Assembly: GCF_004168035.1 (NCBI RefSeq) | Contig: NZ_SDPU01000021.1 | Location: forward strand, 1-64,000 | Reading direction: 5' to 3' | Source of the DNA: Nocardioides iriomotensis | GTDB taxonomy: Bacteria; Actinomycetota; Actinomycetes; Propionibacteriales; Nocardioidaceae | Length of the DNA: 64,000 nt | Shown: positions 39,387-47,967 of the stretch, one piece after another | Layout: every line of letters begins with the position of its first letter | Position numbering within the stretch: position 1 is the first letter of the stretch | Translations under genes and position numbers: made by a program | Notes under the pieces: generated by a model | Told to the model about the DNA's origin: nothing | Databases searched by the model: none | Seen by the model: the letters and a program-made list of their open reading frames with translations, nothing else

Positions 39387-39849
39387 GATGCGGATCGGTG
39401 ACAAGGAGCGCGAGGGCGCGGTCAACGCGCTCGGCGAGCACTACGCCGCCGGTCGGCTGACCAAGGAGGAGTACGACGAGCGGGCCGCCGTGGCGTACAC
39501 CGCCAAGACCGAGTCGTCGCTCCGGCCGCTGTTCACCGACCTGCCCGGCCCGCACCCGTTCGCGGTCGCGGCGAGCAGCGCCGGGGCCCGCAGCCGGCCG
39601 AGCGGTCCCGGCTCGTGGGCGGCGGGGCCGCCGTTCACCGGCCCCGGCACGACCCGCGGCCCGCAGCGCGGATTCCGGATGCCGTTCCTGCCGCTCGTGC
39701 TGGTGCTGGTCGGCCTGGCGATCCTGCTCAACGCCCCGTGGCTGGTGTTCATCGGCCTCGGCGCGCTGTTCTTCGCCCGGGCGCACCGCCGCCACCACGG
39801 CGGGACGTCCGCGTGGCACGGCGGCTGTGGCACGGGCCGGACGCGCTGA
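39373..39849 (+). CDS. DUF1707 (SHOCT-like) membrane protein
   Basis: A 158-residue protein with the DUF1707 motif MRIGDKEREGAVNALGEHYAAGRLTKEEYDERAAVAYTAKT at the N-terminus, a Pro-Gly linker, and two adjoining hydrophobic helices (PFLPLVLVLVGLAILLNAPWLVFIGLGALFF) with a His-rich tail. Start GTG 39373 overlaps padR; ATG 39388 is a possible alternative. Likely envelope-stress related. Confidence 0.88.
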   Translation: MTAGEMRIGDKEREGAVNALGEHYAAGRLTKEEYDERAAVAYTAKTESSLRPLFTDLPGPHPFAVAASSAGARSRPSGPGSWAAGPPFTGPGTTRGPQRGFRMPFLPLVLVLVGLAILLNAPWLVFIGLGALFFARAHRRHHGGTSAWHGGCGTGRTR

Positions 39850-39850
39850 C

Positions 39851-40732
39851 CTACAGCAAGGGGAGGGACCGCGCCGAGCGGGGGAGCTGGGCGTAGCCGC
39901 GGGCGACCGCGCGCGCCAGCTCCTCCTTCGGGTAGGGCCACTCGGTCGCGTCGAGCGCGTCGGCCACGGGCACGCCCCGGCCGGCGAGGTCGCGGATCGT
40001 CTCGGCCACGATGCCGATCGCGCTGCGCTGCTCCTCGACGAAGTCCTTGTCGACCGGCAGGCCGTGCCCCGGTACGACGACCGAGCCCGGGTCGAGCAGC
40101 TGCAGGACGAGGTCCATCGTGATCGGCCACTCCATCGGGAAGCAGTCGTCGCCGAAGCCGGGGACGCCGCTGCGCGCCGCCGACTCCTCGACGAGGTCGC
40201 CGGCGAACAGCACGTCGGCGTCGCCGACCCGGACGACCACGTCGCCGCCGGTGTGGCCGCGGCCGGGGTGGACCAGCTCGACGTACCGGCCGCCGAGGTC
40301 GACCGCCTTGGCGGAGGAGAACGTCGTGGTCGGCGCCAGCACCCGGGTCGCCGCGATGTCGGCGTGCTCGGGCCGGCTGTCGTCGGCGCGGGCCTCCGCC
40401 TGGAGCGCGGGAGCCGAGACCGCGAGGTCGGCCGGGACCGAGTCGTGGGAGTAGATCGGGAGGCCGTCGCCGTACTCCTCGACGAGCACGACGTTGCCGA
40501 ACGTGTGGTCGAAGTGCTGGTGGGTGTTGACCACCCCGACGACGTCACCGACACCGAGGGCCCGGACGTGCTCGACGACGCGGCGGGCCGCGACCTCGGA
40601 GGCGTGGGTGTCGACGACGAGCAGCCCGTGGTCGCCGCCGACCAGGCCGACGTTGACGTCGAGGAACTCGAAGCGGGCGACCCAGCAGCGGTCGCCGACC
40701 TCGGCGAAGCCGGTGTCGTGGGGGATGGCCAT
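39851..40732 (-). CDS. MBL-fold metallo-hydrolase
   Basis: A 293-residue metallo-beta-lactamase-fold hydrolase from ATG 40732: metal motif H71-Q-H73-F-D75-H76, then [15 protein letters not shown] and PGHG. Substrate unknown; family members include glyoxalase II and lactonases. TAGGTT lies seven bases before the ATG, which supports this start and a leaderless mRNA. Divergent from hrcA. Confidence 0.9.
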   Translation of the reverse strand: MAIPHDTGFAEVGDRCWVARFEFLDVNVGLVGGDHGLLVVDTHASEVAARRVVEHVRALGVGDVVGVVNTHQHFDHTFGNVVLVEEYGDGLPIYSHDSVPADLAVSAPALQAEARADDSRPEHADIAATRVLAPTTTFSSAKAVDLGGRYVELVHPGRGHTGGDVVVRVGDADVLFAGDLVEESAARSGVPGFGDDCFPMEWPITMDLVLQLLDPGSVVVPGHGLPVDKDFVEEQRSAIGIVAETIRDLAGRGVPVADALDATEWPYPKEELARAVARGYAQLPRSARSLPLL

Positions 40733-40784
40733 GGCGCCCAACCTACGACCGGTCCGCGACTCGAAAGGACCGTGGGCGGGCGAG

Positions 40785-40819
40785 TAGGCTTGGCACTCGG
40801 ATCCCGCGAGTGCCAAGCC
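40785..40819 (+). promoter_or_regulatory. CIRCE element and -10 of hrcA
   Basis: TTGGCACTC-N9-GAGTGCCAA at 40790-40816, extended to 12-base arms (40787-40798, 40808-40819), is the HrcA operator. It overlaps TAGGCT (40785-40790), a -10, and the expected start site, so HrcA would block initiation. Confidence 0.93.
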
Positions 40820-40890
40820 GAGTGGCAGGCCGAGTGCCGGAGCGCGGGCGGACGAGCGTCGTGACCGTGGACGAGACGAGGAGGTGGCCG

Positions 40891-41913
40891 GTGGTCGAGG
40901 ACCGCAAGCTCAACGTGCTGCGCGCGATCGTCGAGGACTACGTCGCCACCCAGGAGCCGGTCGGCTCCCGGGCGCTGGTCGACCGCCACCAGCTCGGCGT
41001 GAGCCCCGCCACCGTGCGCAACGACATGGCCGCACTGGAGGAGGAGGGGTTCATCACCCAGCCGCACACCAGCGCCGGCCGGATCCCGACCGACAAGGGC
41101 TACCGGCTCTTCGTCGACCGGCTGAGCACGGTCAAGCCCCTGTCGGTGGCCGAGAAGCGCGCGATCACCACCCTGCTGGAGGGCGCGGTCGACCTCGACG
41201 ACGTGGTCCAGCGCAGCGTCCGGCTGCTCGCGCAGCTGACCCGGCAGGTCGCGATCGTCCAGTACCCCACGCTCTCGCGCTCCACCGTCCGCCACGTCGA
41301 GCTGGTGCACCTCGGCGGTGCCAGGCTGCTGCTGGTGCTGATCCTGTCGACCGGCCGGGTCGAGCAGCGCGTGGTCGAGCTCGCCGAGCACCTCGGCGAA
41401 GAGGAGCTGGCCGACCTGCGCAGCCGGCTCAACCGGGCGGTCATCGGCGAGCGCCTCGCCGACGCCGCCGACCGGTTGGTGCAGCTGCCCGACGAGTTCG
41501 ACCAGGGCCGTCGCGCCCCGGTCGCCGCCCTGGTCGCCTCCCTCGTGGAGGCGATGAGCGACCACCGGTCCGACGAACGCGTCGTCGTCGGCGGTACGGC
41601 GAACCTCGCCCGGTTCGGCGACGGCTTCGACACCAGCATCCGGCCGATGCTCGAGGCGCTGGAGGAGCACGTCGTGCTGCTCCGGCTGCTCGGCGAGGCC
41701 ACCTCGTCCTCGACCGTCACGGTGCGCATCGGCGCCGAGGGCCCCTACCAGGAGCTGTCGTCGACCTCGGTGGTCGCGACCGGCTACGGCCCGGGTGACG
41801 AGGCGCTGGCGTCGCTCGGCATCGTAGGACCGACCCGCATGGACTATCCCGGATCGATGGCGGCGGTGCGCGCGGTCGCGCGCTACGTCAGCCGGATCCT
41901 CGACGAGGGCTGA
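40891..41913 (+). CDS. hrcA: Heat-inducible transcription repressor HrcA
   Basis: Repressor of class I heat-shock genes through CIRCE. The 340-residue protein begins [30 protein letters not shown] with w[28 protein letters not shown] 40891 is chosen: GAGGAGG stands six bases before it and it matches HrcA N-termini, whereas the longer frame starts inside the CIRCE. dnaJ and rsmE follow; the CIRCE upstream means self-control. Confidence 0.96.
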   Translation: MVEDRKLNVLRAIVEDYVATQEPVGSRALVDRHQLGVSPATVRNDMAALEEEGFITQPHTSAGRIPTDKGYRLFVDRLSTVKPLSVAEKRAITTLLEGAVDLDDVVQRSVRLLAQLTRQVAIVQYPTLSRSTVRHVELVHLGGARLLLVLILSTGRVEQRVVELAEHLGEEELADLRSRLNRAVIGERLADAADRLVQLPDEFDQGRRAPVAALVASLVEAMSDHRSDERVVVGGTANLARFGDGFDTSIRPMLEALEEHVVLLRLLGEATSSSTVTVRIGAEGPYQELSSTSVVATGYGPGDEALASLGIVGPTRMDYPGSMAAVRAVARYVSRILDEG

Positions 41914-41965
41914 CCTCGTCGCGCCCGAACCACCACGCACACACGGAACGAGCTGAGACGGACAC

Positions 41966-43159
41966 GTGAGTCAGGACCTGTACGAGACCCTCGGGATCCC
42001 GCGCGACGCGGACGGCGACACGATCAAGAAGGCCTACCGCAAGCTCGCCCGGCAGCTGCACCCCGACGTGAACCCCGACCCGGAGACCCAGGAGCGGTTC
42101 AAGGACGTCAGCCGCGCCTACGAGGTGCTCTCCGACCCGGAGAAGCGCCGCATGTACGACCTCGGCGGCGACCCGTTCAACGGCGCCGGCGGCGGCTTCG
42201 CGGGAGCCGGTGCCGGCTTCTCGTTCACCGACATCATGGACGCGTTCTTCGGCGGTGCCGCCGGGGGAGCGGCCGGCGGCGGCCGTGGCCCGCGCCCGCG
42301 CGTGCGGCGTGGCCAGGACGCGCTGATCCGGCTGGAGGTCGACCTCGCCGAGGCGGCGTTCGGCACCACCCGCGAGCTCAAGGTCGACACCGCGGTGCTC
42401 TGCACGCTGTGCCAGGGCAGCGGCGCCGCGCCGGGCTCCTCGCCCACGACCTGCGAGACCTGCCACGGGCGCGGCGAGACCGTGCACCTGCAGCGCTCGT
42501 TCCTCGGCGAGATCCGCACGATGCGGCCGTGCGCCGCCTGCCGCGGCTTCGGCACGATCATCCCCGAGCCCTGCCGCGAGTGCTCGGGCGACGGCCGGGT
42601 CCGCTCCCGCCGCAGCCTCAACGTGAAGATCCCCGCCGGCGTCGACGCCGGCACCCGCGTCCAGCTCTCTGGGCAGGGCGAGGTCGGTCCCGGCGGTGGG
42701 CCGGCCGGTGACCTGTACGTCGAGATCCACGTCGCCGAGCACCCGGTGTTCGCGCGGCACGGCGCCGACCTGCACTGCCAGGTGACGGTGCCGATGACCG
42801 CTGCGGCGCTCGGCACGTCGCTCGACCTGCCGCTGCTGGAGGCCGACCTCGTCGAGGAGGGCGCGGAGTCCGACAGCGAGGTCGAGACCAGCGTCGCGCT
42901 CGACATCCGGCCCGGCACCCAGTCCGGGCATGAGCAGGTGATCCGCGGGCTCGGCGTCCCCGCCCTGCGCGGCAGCGGCCGCGGCGACATCGTCGTCCGG
43001 GTCGTCGTCGAGACCCCGACCCGGCTCGACCCGCGGCAGGAGGAGCTGCTCAAGGAGCTCGCCGCCATCCGGCACGAGGAGTCGCCGGAGGGCACGGTGC
43101 GCACCGCGCCGCCCAAGTCGGTGTTCGGCCGCTTCCGCGACGCCTTCAACCCGCGATGA
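41966..43159 (+). CDS. dnaJ: Chaperone DnaJ (DnaJ2 type)
   Basis: Hsp40 co-chaperone of DnaK, 397 residues. J domain with HPD at 32-34, Gly/Phe-rich stretch (GGFAGAGAGF), four CxxCxGxG zinc repeats from Cys146 (CTLCQGSG, CETCHGRG, CAACRGFG, CRECSGDG), then the C-terminal substrate domains. It follows hrcA, the usual actinobacterial place for the second dnaJ. The stop overlaps rsmE (ATGA). Confidence 0.97.
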   Translation: MSQDLYETLGIPRDADGDTIKKAYRKLARQLHPDVNPDPETQERFKDVSRAYEVLSDPEKRRMYDLGGDPFNGAGGGFAGAGAGFSFTDIMDAFFGGAAGGAAGGGRGPRPRVRRGQDALIRLEVDLAEAAFGTTRELKVDTAVLCTLCQGSGAAPGSSPTTCETCHGRGETVHLQRSFLGEIRTMRPCAACRGFGTIIPEPCRECSGDGRVRSRRSLNVKIPAGVDAGTRVQLSGQGEVGPGGGPAGDLYVEIHVAEHPVFARHGADLHCQVTVPMTAAALGTSLDLPLLEADLVEEGAESDSEVETSVALDIRPGTQSGHEQVIRGLGVPALRGSGRGDIVVRVVVETPTRLDPRQEELLKELAAIRHEESPEGTVRTAPPKSVFGRFRDAFNPR

Positions 43160-43893
43160 CCCTGCCGGTCTTCGTCCACCCGGCCGTCGCGGGCGCCACC
43201 CCGGGCAGCCAGGTCGTCCTCGACGGCGACGAGGCGCGGCACGCCGTGGTGGTCAAGCGGATCCGCGCGGGGGAGCGGGTCGTGCTCACCGACGGCGCCG
43301 GTACGGCGGTCGTCGGCACGGTGACGCGCACCGACAAGAGGTCGCTGACGCTCGACGTGGAGGAGTCGACCACCAGCGAGCCCGAGCTGCCGCGCGTCGT
43401 CGTGGTGCAGGCCATCCCCAAGGGAGACCGCGGCGAGCTCGCCGTCGAGATGCTGACCGAGGTCGGCGTCGACGTGATCGTGCCCTGGGCGGCCAGCCGC
43501 TCGGTCGCGGTGTGGAAGGGCGAGCGCGCGGCCAGGTCGCTGGCCAAGTGGCGCGCCACCGCGCGCGAGTCGGCCAAGCAGGCCCGTCGCACATGGTTCC
43601 CCGAGGTCGCCGAGCCGGTCGGCACCGACGAGGTGACCGCGCTGCTGGAGAAGGCGTCCGTCCCGGTCGTGCTGCACGAGGCCGCCTCCGGACCGCTCGC
43701 CGACCTGCCGGTCCCCGGCCGCGGCGAGATCGTGATCGTGGTCGGGCCCGAGGGCGGGATCAGCGACGAGGAGCTCGCCGCCTTCGCCGCTGTGGGCGCC
43801 GAGCCGGTGCGGCTCGGGTCGTCCGTGCTGCGCACCTCGACCGCCGGGGTCGCGGCGACGGCCGCGCTGCTCGCCCGCACCCGCTGGCGCTGA
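43156..43893 (+). CDS. rsmE: 16S rRNA (uracil1498-N3)-methyltransferase
   Basis: SPOUT methyltransferase of 245 residues. N-terminal PUA-like part, then QAIPKGDRGELAVEMLTEVGVDVIVPW, and the knot signature GPEGGISDEELAAF with LGSSVLRTSTAGVAA binding AdoMet. Overlaps dnaJ, as in many bacteria. The stop codon is inside an 18-base palindrome. Confidence 0.95.
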   Translation: MTLPVFVHPAVAGATPGSQVVLDGDEARHAVVVKRIRAGERVVLTDGAGTAVVGTVTRTDKRSLTLDVEESTTSEPELPRVVVVQAIPKGDRGELAVEMLTEVGVDVIVPWAASRSVAVWKGERAARSLAKWRATARESAKQARRTWFPEVAEPVGTDEVTALLEKASVPVVLHEAASGPLADLPVPGRGEIVIVVGPEGGISDEELAAFAAVGAEPVRLGSSVLRTSTAGVAATAALLARTRWR

Positions 43894-43954
43894 CTACCGA
43901 TATCGGTAGTCCAGGAGTGACCCAGGGGTCACGCTTCGACTACCGATATCGGTA
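43893..43954. promoter_or_regulatory. Three palindromes between convergent genes
   Basis: ACTACCGATATCGGTAGT (43893-43910), GTGACCC-AG-GGGTCAC (43917-43932) and TACCGATATCGGTA (43941-43954). The outer two share a 17-base direct repeat (43892-43908 and 43938-43954). Operator pair or bidirectional terminator. Confidence 0.7.
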
Positions 43955-44578
43955 TCACTCCGCCGGCTCCCGCGCCGGCTCCCGCGCCGGGTCGCCGGCG
44001 GGCAGGTAGTCGCACGCCCAGTCGGCGCGCTTCCAGTCCGGGACGGGCGTGACCTGCCCGCGCCGCGGCACGAACGACGAGCGCCGTACCTGCTCGTAGC
44101 GGTGGATGTAGCGCGGACAGTTGGGGAACACCTGCGTGATGTGGACCCGCACGACCAGCTGGGCGCCGTCGTACTCCGCCATCAGCGGGTCGTCGAGGTG
44201 GAGGCTCGCGCGCCCCTGCACGCGGAGCCGGTTGCCGCCGACGAGGTCGATGAACAGCAGCCCCACCTCCGGGTTGGCGGCCACGTTGCCGAGCGAGAGG
44301 TACATGCCGTTGCCGTCGTAGCTCGGGAAGGCCAGCGTGCGCTCGTCGACGACCCGGACGAACCCCGGGTCCCCGCCCTTGTAGGAGCAGGTCGGCACGC
44401 CGTCGGCGTCGGCGGTCGCCAGGAAGAACATGTCGCGCTCGGCGATGAACGCGGCCTGGTGGTCGTCGACCCTGTCGTGGACGAGGACCTCGGCGATCCG
44501 GTCGGCGATGCGACGGGTGTCGAAGCGGTCCTGCAGCGCGCGGCTGTCGTCGTGGAACATGTGCTCAGGGTCGGGCAC
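43955..44578 (-). CDS. Pyridoxamine 5'-phosphate oxidase family protein
   Basis: A 207-residue flavin/F420-type split-barrel protein: FIAERDMFFLATADADGVPTCSYKGGDPGFVRVVDERTLAFPSYDGNGMYLSLGNVAANPEVGLLFID, then NRLRVQGRA. It ends with a repeated AREP tail coded by a short tandem repeat. GTG 44578 lies two bases after the stop of the upstream AlkZ-type gene, so they are coupled; ATG 44560 is an alternative start. Confidence 0.88.
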   Translation of the reverse strand: MPDPEHMFHDDSRALQDRFDTRRIADRIAEVLVHDRVDDHQAAFIAERDMFFLATADADGVPTCSYKGGDPGFVRVVDERTLAFPSYDGNGMYLSLGNVAANPEVGLLFIDLVGGNRLRVQGRASLHLDDPLMAEYDGAQLVVRVHITQVFPNCPRYIHRYEQVRRSSFVPRRGQVTPVPDWKRADWACDYLPAGDPAREPAREPAE

Positions 44579-44580
44579 GG

Positions 44581-45627
44581 CTACCCCGTGAGCAAGGCCG
44601 TCACCCGGTCGATCTCGTCGTCGAGCTCGCGGCGCTCGCTGCGCGTGAAGGGCCGGAACAGGTCGACCGTGACCGCGTCGTCGCGCCACCACCACAGCCC
44701 GGCCATGAACCCGTCGGCCCACACGGTGCTGCCGACGCCGCCGTTGGTGCCGGCCCAGCGGGTGCGGTGCTCCTCGGGCACGATGCGCGCCCGGTCGGCG
44801 TGGGAGAGGAAGACGTTGTCGTACGCGCCGAGCAGCCGCACCGGCGCATGCGCCGATCCGTCGACCCGCGGCGCCCCGGGTACGTCGTACAGCCGCCTGC
44901 CGTCGTCGGTCTCCACGACGTCGAGCTCGTCGGCCATCGCGGCGAACACCGGACCGAGCCGCGTCACCCGCGACCAGGTCGTCATGTCGGCCGCGGTGGC
45001 CGGCCCGAACGCGCGCAGGTAGCGGCGCACGAGGGCGGGCACCTCGAGCTCGGTCGTCGGTCGGCCGAGCCAGCTCTCGACGGTCTCGTAGACCACGCCG
45101 CCCGACCGGCGCCAGAGCCCGCGCGGCGGGACCTGCACCATCGGCACCCGCTCGCGCGCGACGTGGGCGAGCGCGCCGGCGGGTGCATCGAGCCGCTCCG
45201 CGAGGCGCTCGCCGAGCTGCTTCACCGGAAGCGGGCCGTCGGCCAGGACGTCGCGGGTCGCCGCGACCACGTCGGGCACGGGAACGTGCCGCGCGTCGCG
45301 GTTCATCTGGTTGCTGCCGCTCTGCTGGTCGAGCGCGACCTGCACCCACGGCCGCAGCGCGAGCGCGTCGTCGGCGGTGAGGACGTGGATCGTGCCGCGC
45401 ATGGTCAGGAACCGCACCGCCTCGCGGCGTTCGAGCGCGTCACTCAACGCGTCCGGGTCGAAGCCGTCGAGCCGCGCGGCGAGGGAGAGGTACGGCGGCA
45501 GGTTCTCCTGCGCCTGCAGGCCGACGAGGTGCTCGACCATCGCGAGCGCCGGCATCGTGGTGCGCTCCAGCAGGTGCTGGCGCGCGAGCAGCGTGCGGTT
45601 CAGGTCGCGGACGGTCAGGCCGGGCAC
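44581..45627 (-). CDS. AlkZ-like winged-helix DNA glycosylase family protein
   Basis: A 348-residue HTH_42 protein. It has the catalytic Q38-A-Q40 of AlkZ in EHLVGLQAQENLPPYLSLAARL, then RFLTMRGTIHVLTADDAL, and the C-terminal GSTVWADGFMAGLWWW. AlkZ enzymes excise crosslinked or bulky guanines, so a DNA-repair role is likely; some relatives only bind DNA. It precedes a split-barrel oxidase-fold gene in the same operon and has a paralogue at 4.5 kb. Confidence 0.88.
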   Translation of the reverse strand: MPGLTVRDLNRTLLARQHLLERTTMPALAMVEHLVGLQAQENLPPYLSLAARLDGFDPDALSDALERREAVRFLTMRGTIHVLTADDALALRPWVQVALDQQSGSNQMNRDARHVPVPDVVAATRDVLADGPLPVKQLGERLAERLDAPAGALAHVARERVPMVQVPPRGLWRRSGGVVYETVESWLGRPTTELEVPALVRRYLRAFGPATAADMTTWSRVTRLGPVFAAMADELDVVETDDGRRLYDVPGAPRVDGSAHAPVRLLGAYDNVFLSHADRARIVPEEHRTRWAGTNGGVGSTVWADGFMAGLWWWRDDAVTVDLFRPFTRSERRELDDEIDRVTALLTG

Positions 45628-45639
45628 GGGACGGCGACG

Positions 45640-45987
45640 TCAGCGCGTGCGCGCGGGGGAGGCGGCGTCGGTGAGCTCGTCGCCGAGCTCGCCCTGGACG
45701 GCGATGAGCCCCGAGAGGATCGTGCGCGCCGCCAGCAGCAGGTCACGCACCTCGGGCACGCTGATGGAGTAGACGACCTCGCCGTTGCGGCGCCGCGACA
45801 CGACCATCGACGTCCGGCGCAGCACGGCGAGCTGCTGGGAGAGGTTGCTCGGCTCGATCTCGATCTGCTCGAGCAGCTCGTGCACCGCGTGGTCGCGCTC
45901 GCTGAGGAGCTCGAGGATCCGGATCCGGGCCGGGTGCCCGAGCGTCTTGAAGAGCTCCGCCTTGGCCTGGTACAGCGGGACACCCAT
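45640..45987 (-). CDS. ArsR family regulator
   Basis: A 115-residue ArsR protein from ATG 45987, preceded by AAGGGAG. wHTH: AELFKTLGHPARIRILELLSERDHAVHELLEQIEIEPSNLSQQLAVLRRTSMVVSRR. No Cys at the metal sites, so it is not a classical arsenic or cadmium sensor. It is divergent from pckG, and a 14-base palindrome in the gap may serve both. The longer frame upstream lies across that control region and is not used. Confidence 0.9.
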   Translation of the reverse strand: MGVPLYQAKAELFKTLGHPARIRILELLSERDHAVHELLEQIEIEPSNLSQQLAVLRRTSMVVSRRRNGEVVYSISVPEVRDLLLAARTILSGLIAVQGELGDELTDAASPARTR

Positions 45988-46047
45988 GCCTGGCTCCCTT
46001 CCACAACTGCTCGGACGGGCCGTTCCGACGGGCCACGTTACACCATG

Positions 46048-46061
46048 TGAAGAATTCTTCA
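46048..46061. promoter_or_regulatory. Palindromic operator between arsR and pckG
   Basis: TGAAGAATTCTTCA, a perfect 14-base palindrome, very AT-rich for this DNA, 61 bases from the arsR start and 50 from pckG. TATCGT at 46069-46074 may be the pckG -10. Confidence 0.75.
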
Positions 46062-46110
46062 GGTTGTGTATCGTGCGGTCAGGCTGACTCTCCGACGACG
46101 AGGAGCTCTC

Positions 46111-47967
46111 ATGGTGGACGCGGTGGTGAACGTGGCGGCGGTGCTCGAGGCCGCGGGCCTGACGAACCGGCACGTGCAGGAGTTCGTCGAGCACTGGGCC
46201 GGCGTGACCGGTGCCTCCTCCGTGCAGGTGGTCTCCGCGGCCGACGACGAGCGTCTCGTCGCCGAGGCGCTCGAGGCCGGTGAGCTGGTCCCGGCCGGCG
46301 AGGGTCGCTACTACGCCCGCTCCTACGTCAAGGACACGGCCCGAGCCGAGGAGCGCACGATCGTCGCCACCGGCGACGAGCGCGACAGGGGGACCTACAA
46401 CAACTGGCGGCCCGGCGCCGAGACGAAGGAGAAGCTCGTCGAGCTGATGACGGGCGCCTCGGCCGGCCGGACGATGTACGTCATCCCCTACCTGATGGCT
46501 CCGGCAGGCTCACCGCTCGACCGGTACGCCGCCGGGGTGGAGCTGACCGACAACCGCGGCGTCGTGCTGCAGATGATCAGGATGTCCCGGGTCGGTGCCG
46601 ACAACGTCAACGACCTCGGCGACGACTTCGTCCGCGGCGTGCACGTGACCGGCGACCTGGCGAACCTCGGGCAGGGCACGCCCGACGACAAGCGCCACTT
46701 CGTCACCCTCGCCGACGAGCGCACGATCCTGCACTTCGGCTCGTCGTACGGCGGCAACGCACTGCTCGGCAAGATCGCCCACGGCCTGCGGCAGGGCTCC
46801 TACGACGGCTGGAAGAACGGCTTCCTCGTCGAGCAGTTCATGCTGCTCGGCATCACCGACCGGCAGACCGGCCGGAAGTACAACATCGCCGGCGGGTTCC
46901 CGTCGGCGTCGGGCAAGACGAACCTCGCGATGACGCTGGCGCCCGAGGCCCTGGGCGACCGCTACTACGTGGAGTTCTACGGCGACGACATCGCCTGGAT
47001 CTGGGTCGACGAGGACGGCGTCCTGCGCGGGTTCAACCCGGAGAACGGCGTGTTCGGCGTCGCCAAGGACACCAACGAGCGGACCAACCCGACCGCGATC
47101 GACTCGATCGTCCCCGGCAGCGGGGCGATCTTCACCAACGTCGCCTACAACGAGCGGACCCAGGACGTCTGGTGGGAGGGCCGCGGCGACAAGCCCACCG
47201 ACCTCGACGGCTGGCTGGACTGGAAGGGCGAGCGGATCGCCGACCGCGCTCCCGAGCACGCCGACGACCCCTGGGCGCACCCCAACTCCCGCTTCACCAC
47301 CCAGCTCGCCAACGTCCCCAACGTCGCGAAGGACTGGGACGACCCGCGCGGCGTCGAGATTCACGGGATCATCTTCGGTGGCCGCACCCGCGACCGCGAG
47401 CCGCTCATCCGCGCGATCACCGACGTCGCCGAGGGGGTGTACGACGGCCTCACCCTGGGTGCGGAGGCGACGGCCGCCGCCGACGGTCTCGAGGGCGTGC
47501 TGCGCTACGACCCGATGTCGATGCGGCCGTTCCTGTCCTACCCGGAGGCCGACTACGCCCAGCACTGGCTCGACGTCATCGGCCAGGCCAGGAACCAGCC
47601 GATCTTCGCCCACGTCAACTGGTTCCAGCGTGACGCCGAGGGCCGGTTCATCTGGCCCGGCTACCGGGAGAACCTCCGGCCGCTCGTGTGGCTGATGCGG
47701 CTCAGGAGCGGCGAGGTCACCGGCGTCCCGTCGCCGGTGGGCATCCTGCCCGCCCGGGACGAGCTCGACCTCGCCGGCCTCGACGAGCGGACGCTCGCCG
47801 ACCTCGACACGCTGCTCACCATCGACGTGGAGCGCTGGCGTCAGGAGATCGGCTACCGCGAGGAGCACCTCGCCCAGTTCGACGGCCTGCCCGAGCCGAT
47901 CTGGGCGGCGCACCGCCGGGTGGCCGCCGCGCTCGACGCCGAGCGGGAGAGCGTCGGCCAGTCCTAG
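46111..47967 (+). CDS. pckG: Phosphoenolpyruvate carboxykinase (GTP)
   Basis: Links oxaloacetate and PEP in gluconeogenesis; cytosolic, GTP- and Mn-dependent. The 618-residue protein has GGFPSASGKTNLAM at 261-274 (P-loop), the YGDDIAWIW segment and ENGVFGVAKDTNERTNPTAI. The hyper-reactive Cys of the GTP-type P-loop (FPSACGKTN in relatives) is Ser267 here. ATG 46111 follows GAGGAG. An ArsR gene is divergent, and the palindrome between suggests it controls pckG. Confidence 0.95.
   Translation: MVDAVVNVAAVLEAAGLTNRHVQEFVEHWAGVTGASSVQVVSAADDERLVAEALEAGELVPAGEGRYYARSYVKDTARAEERTIVATGDERDRGTYNNWRPGAETKEKLVELMTGASAGRTMYVIPYLMAPAGSPLDRYAAGVELTDNRGVVLQMIRMSRVGADNVNDLGDDFVRGVHVTGDLANLGQGTPDDKRHFVTLADERTILHFGSSYGGNALLGKIAHGLRQGSYDGWKNGFLVEQFMLLGITDRQTGRKYNIAGGFPSASGKTNLAMTLAPEALGDRYYVEFYGDDIAWIWVDEDGVLRGFNPENGVFGVAKDTNERTNPTAIDSIVPGSGAIFTNVAYNERTQDVWWEGRGDKPTDLDGWLDWKGERIADRAPEHADDPWAHPNSRFTTQLANVPNVAKDWDDPRGVEIHGIIFGGRTRDREPLIRAITDVAEGVYDGLTLGAEATAAADGLEGVLRYDPMSMRPFLSYPEADYAQHWLDVIGQARNQPIFAHVNWFQRDAEGRFIWPGYRENLRPLVWLMRLRSGEVTGVPSPVGILPARDELDLAGLDERTLADLDTLLTIDVERWRQEIGYREEHLAQFDGLPEPIWAAHRRVAAALDAERESVGQS

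Noticed and set aside
40810-40890. Earlier hrcA start at GTG 40810
   Set aside because: It falls inside the CIRCE operator and has no ribosome-binding site; GTG 40891 has GAGGAGG at six bases.
43961-43995. Short tandem repeat at the end of the split-barrel gene, considered as CRISPR or mobile scar
   Set aside because: Only two to three units inside a coding tail, in frame (AREP repeats).
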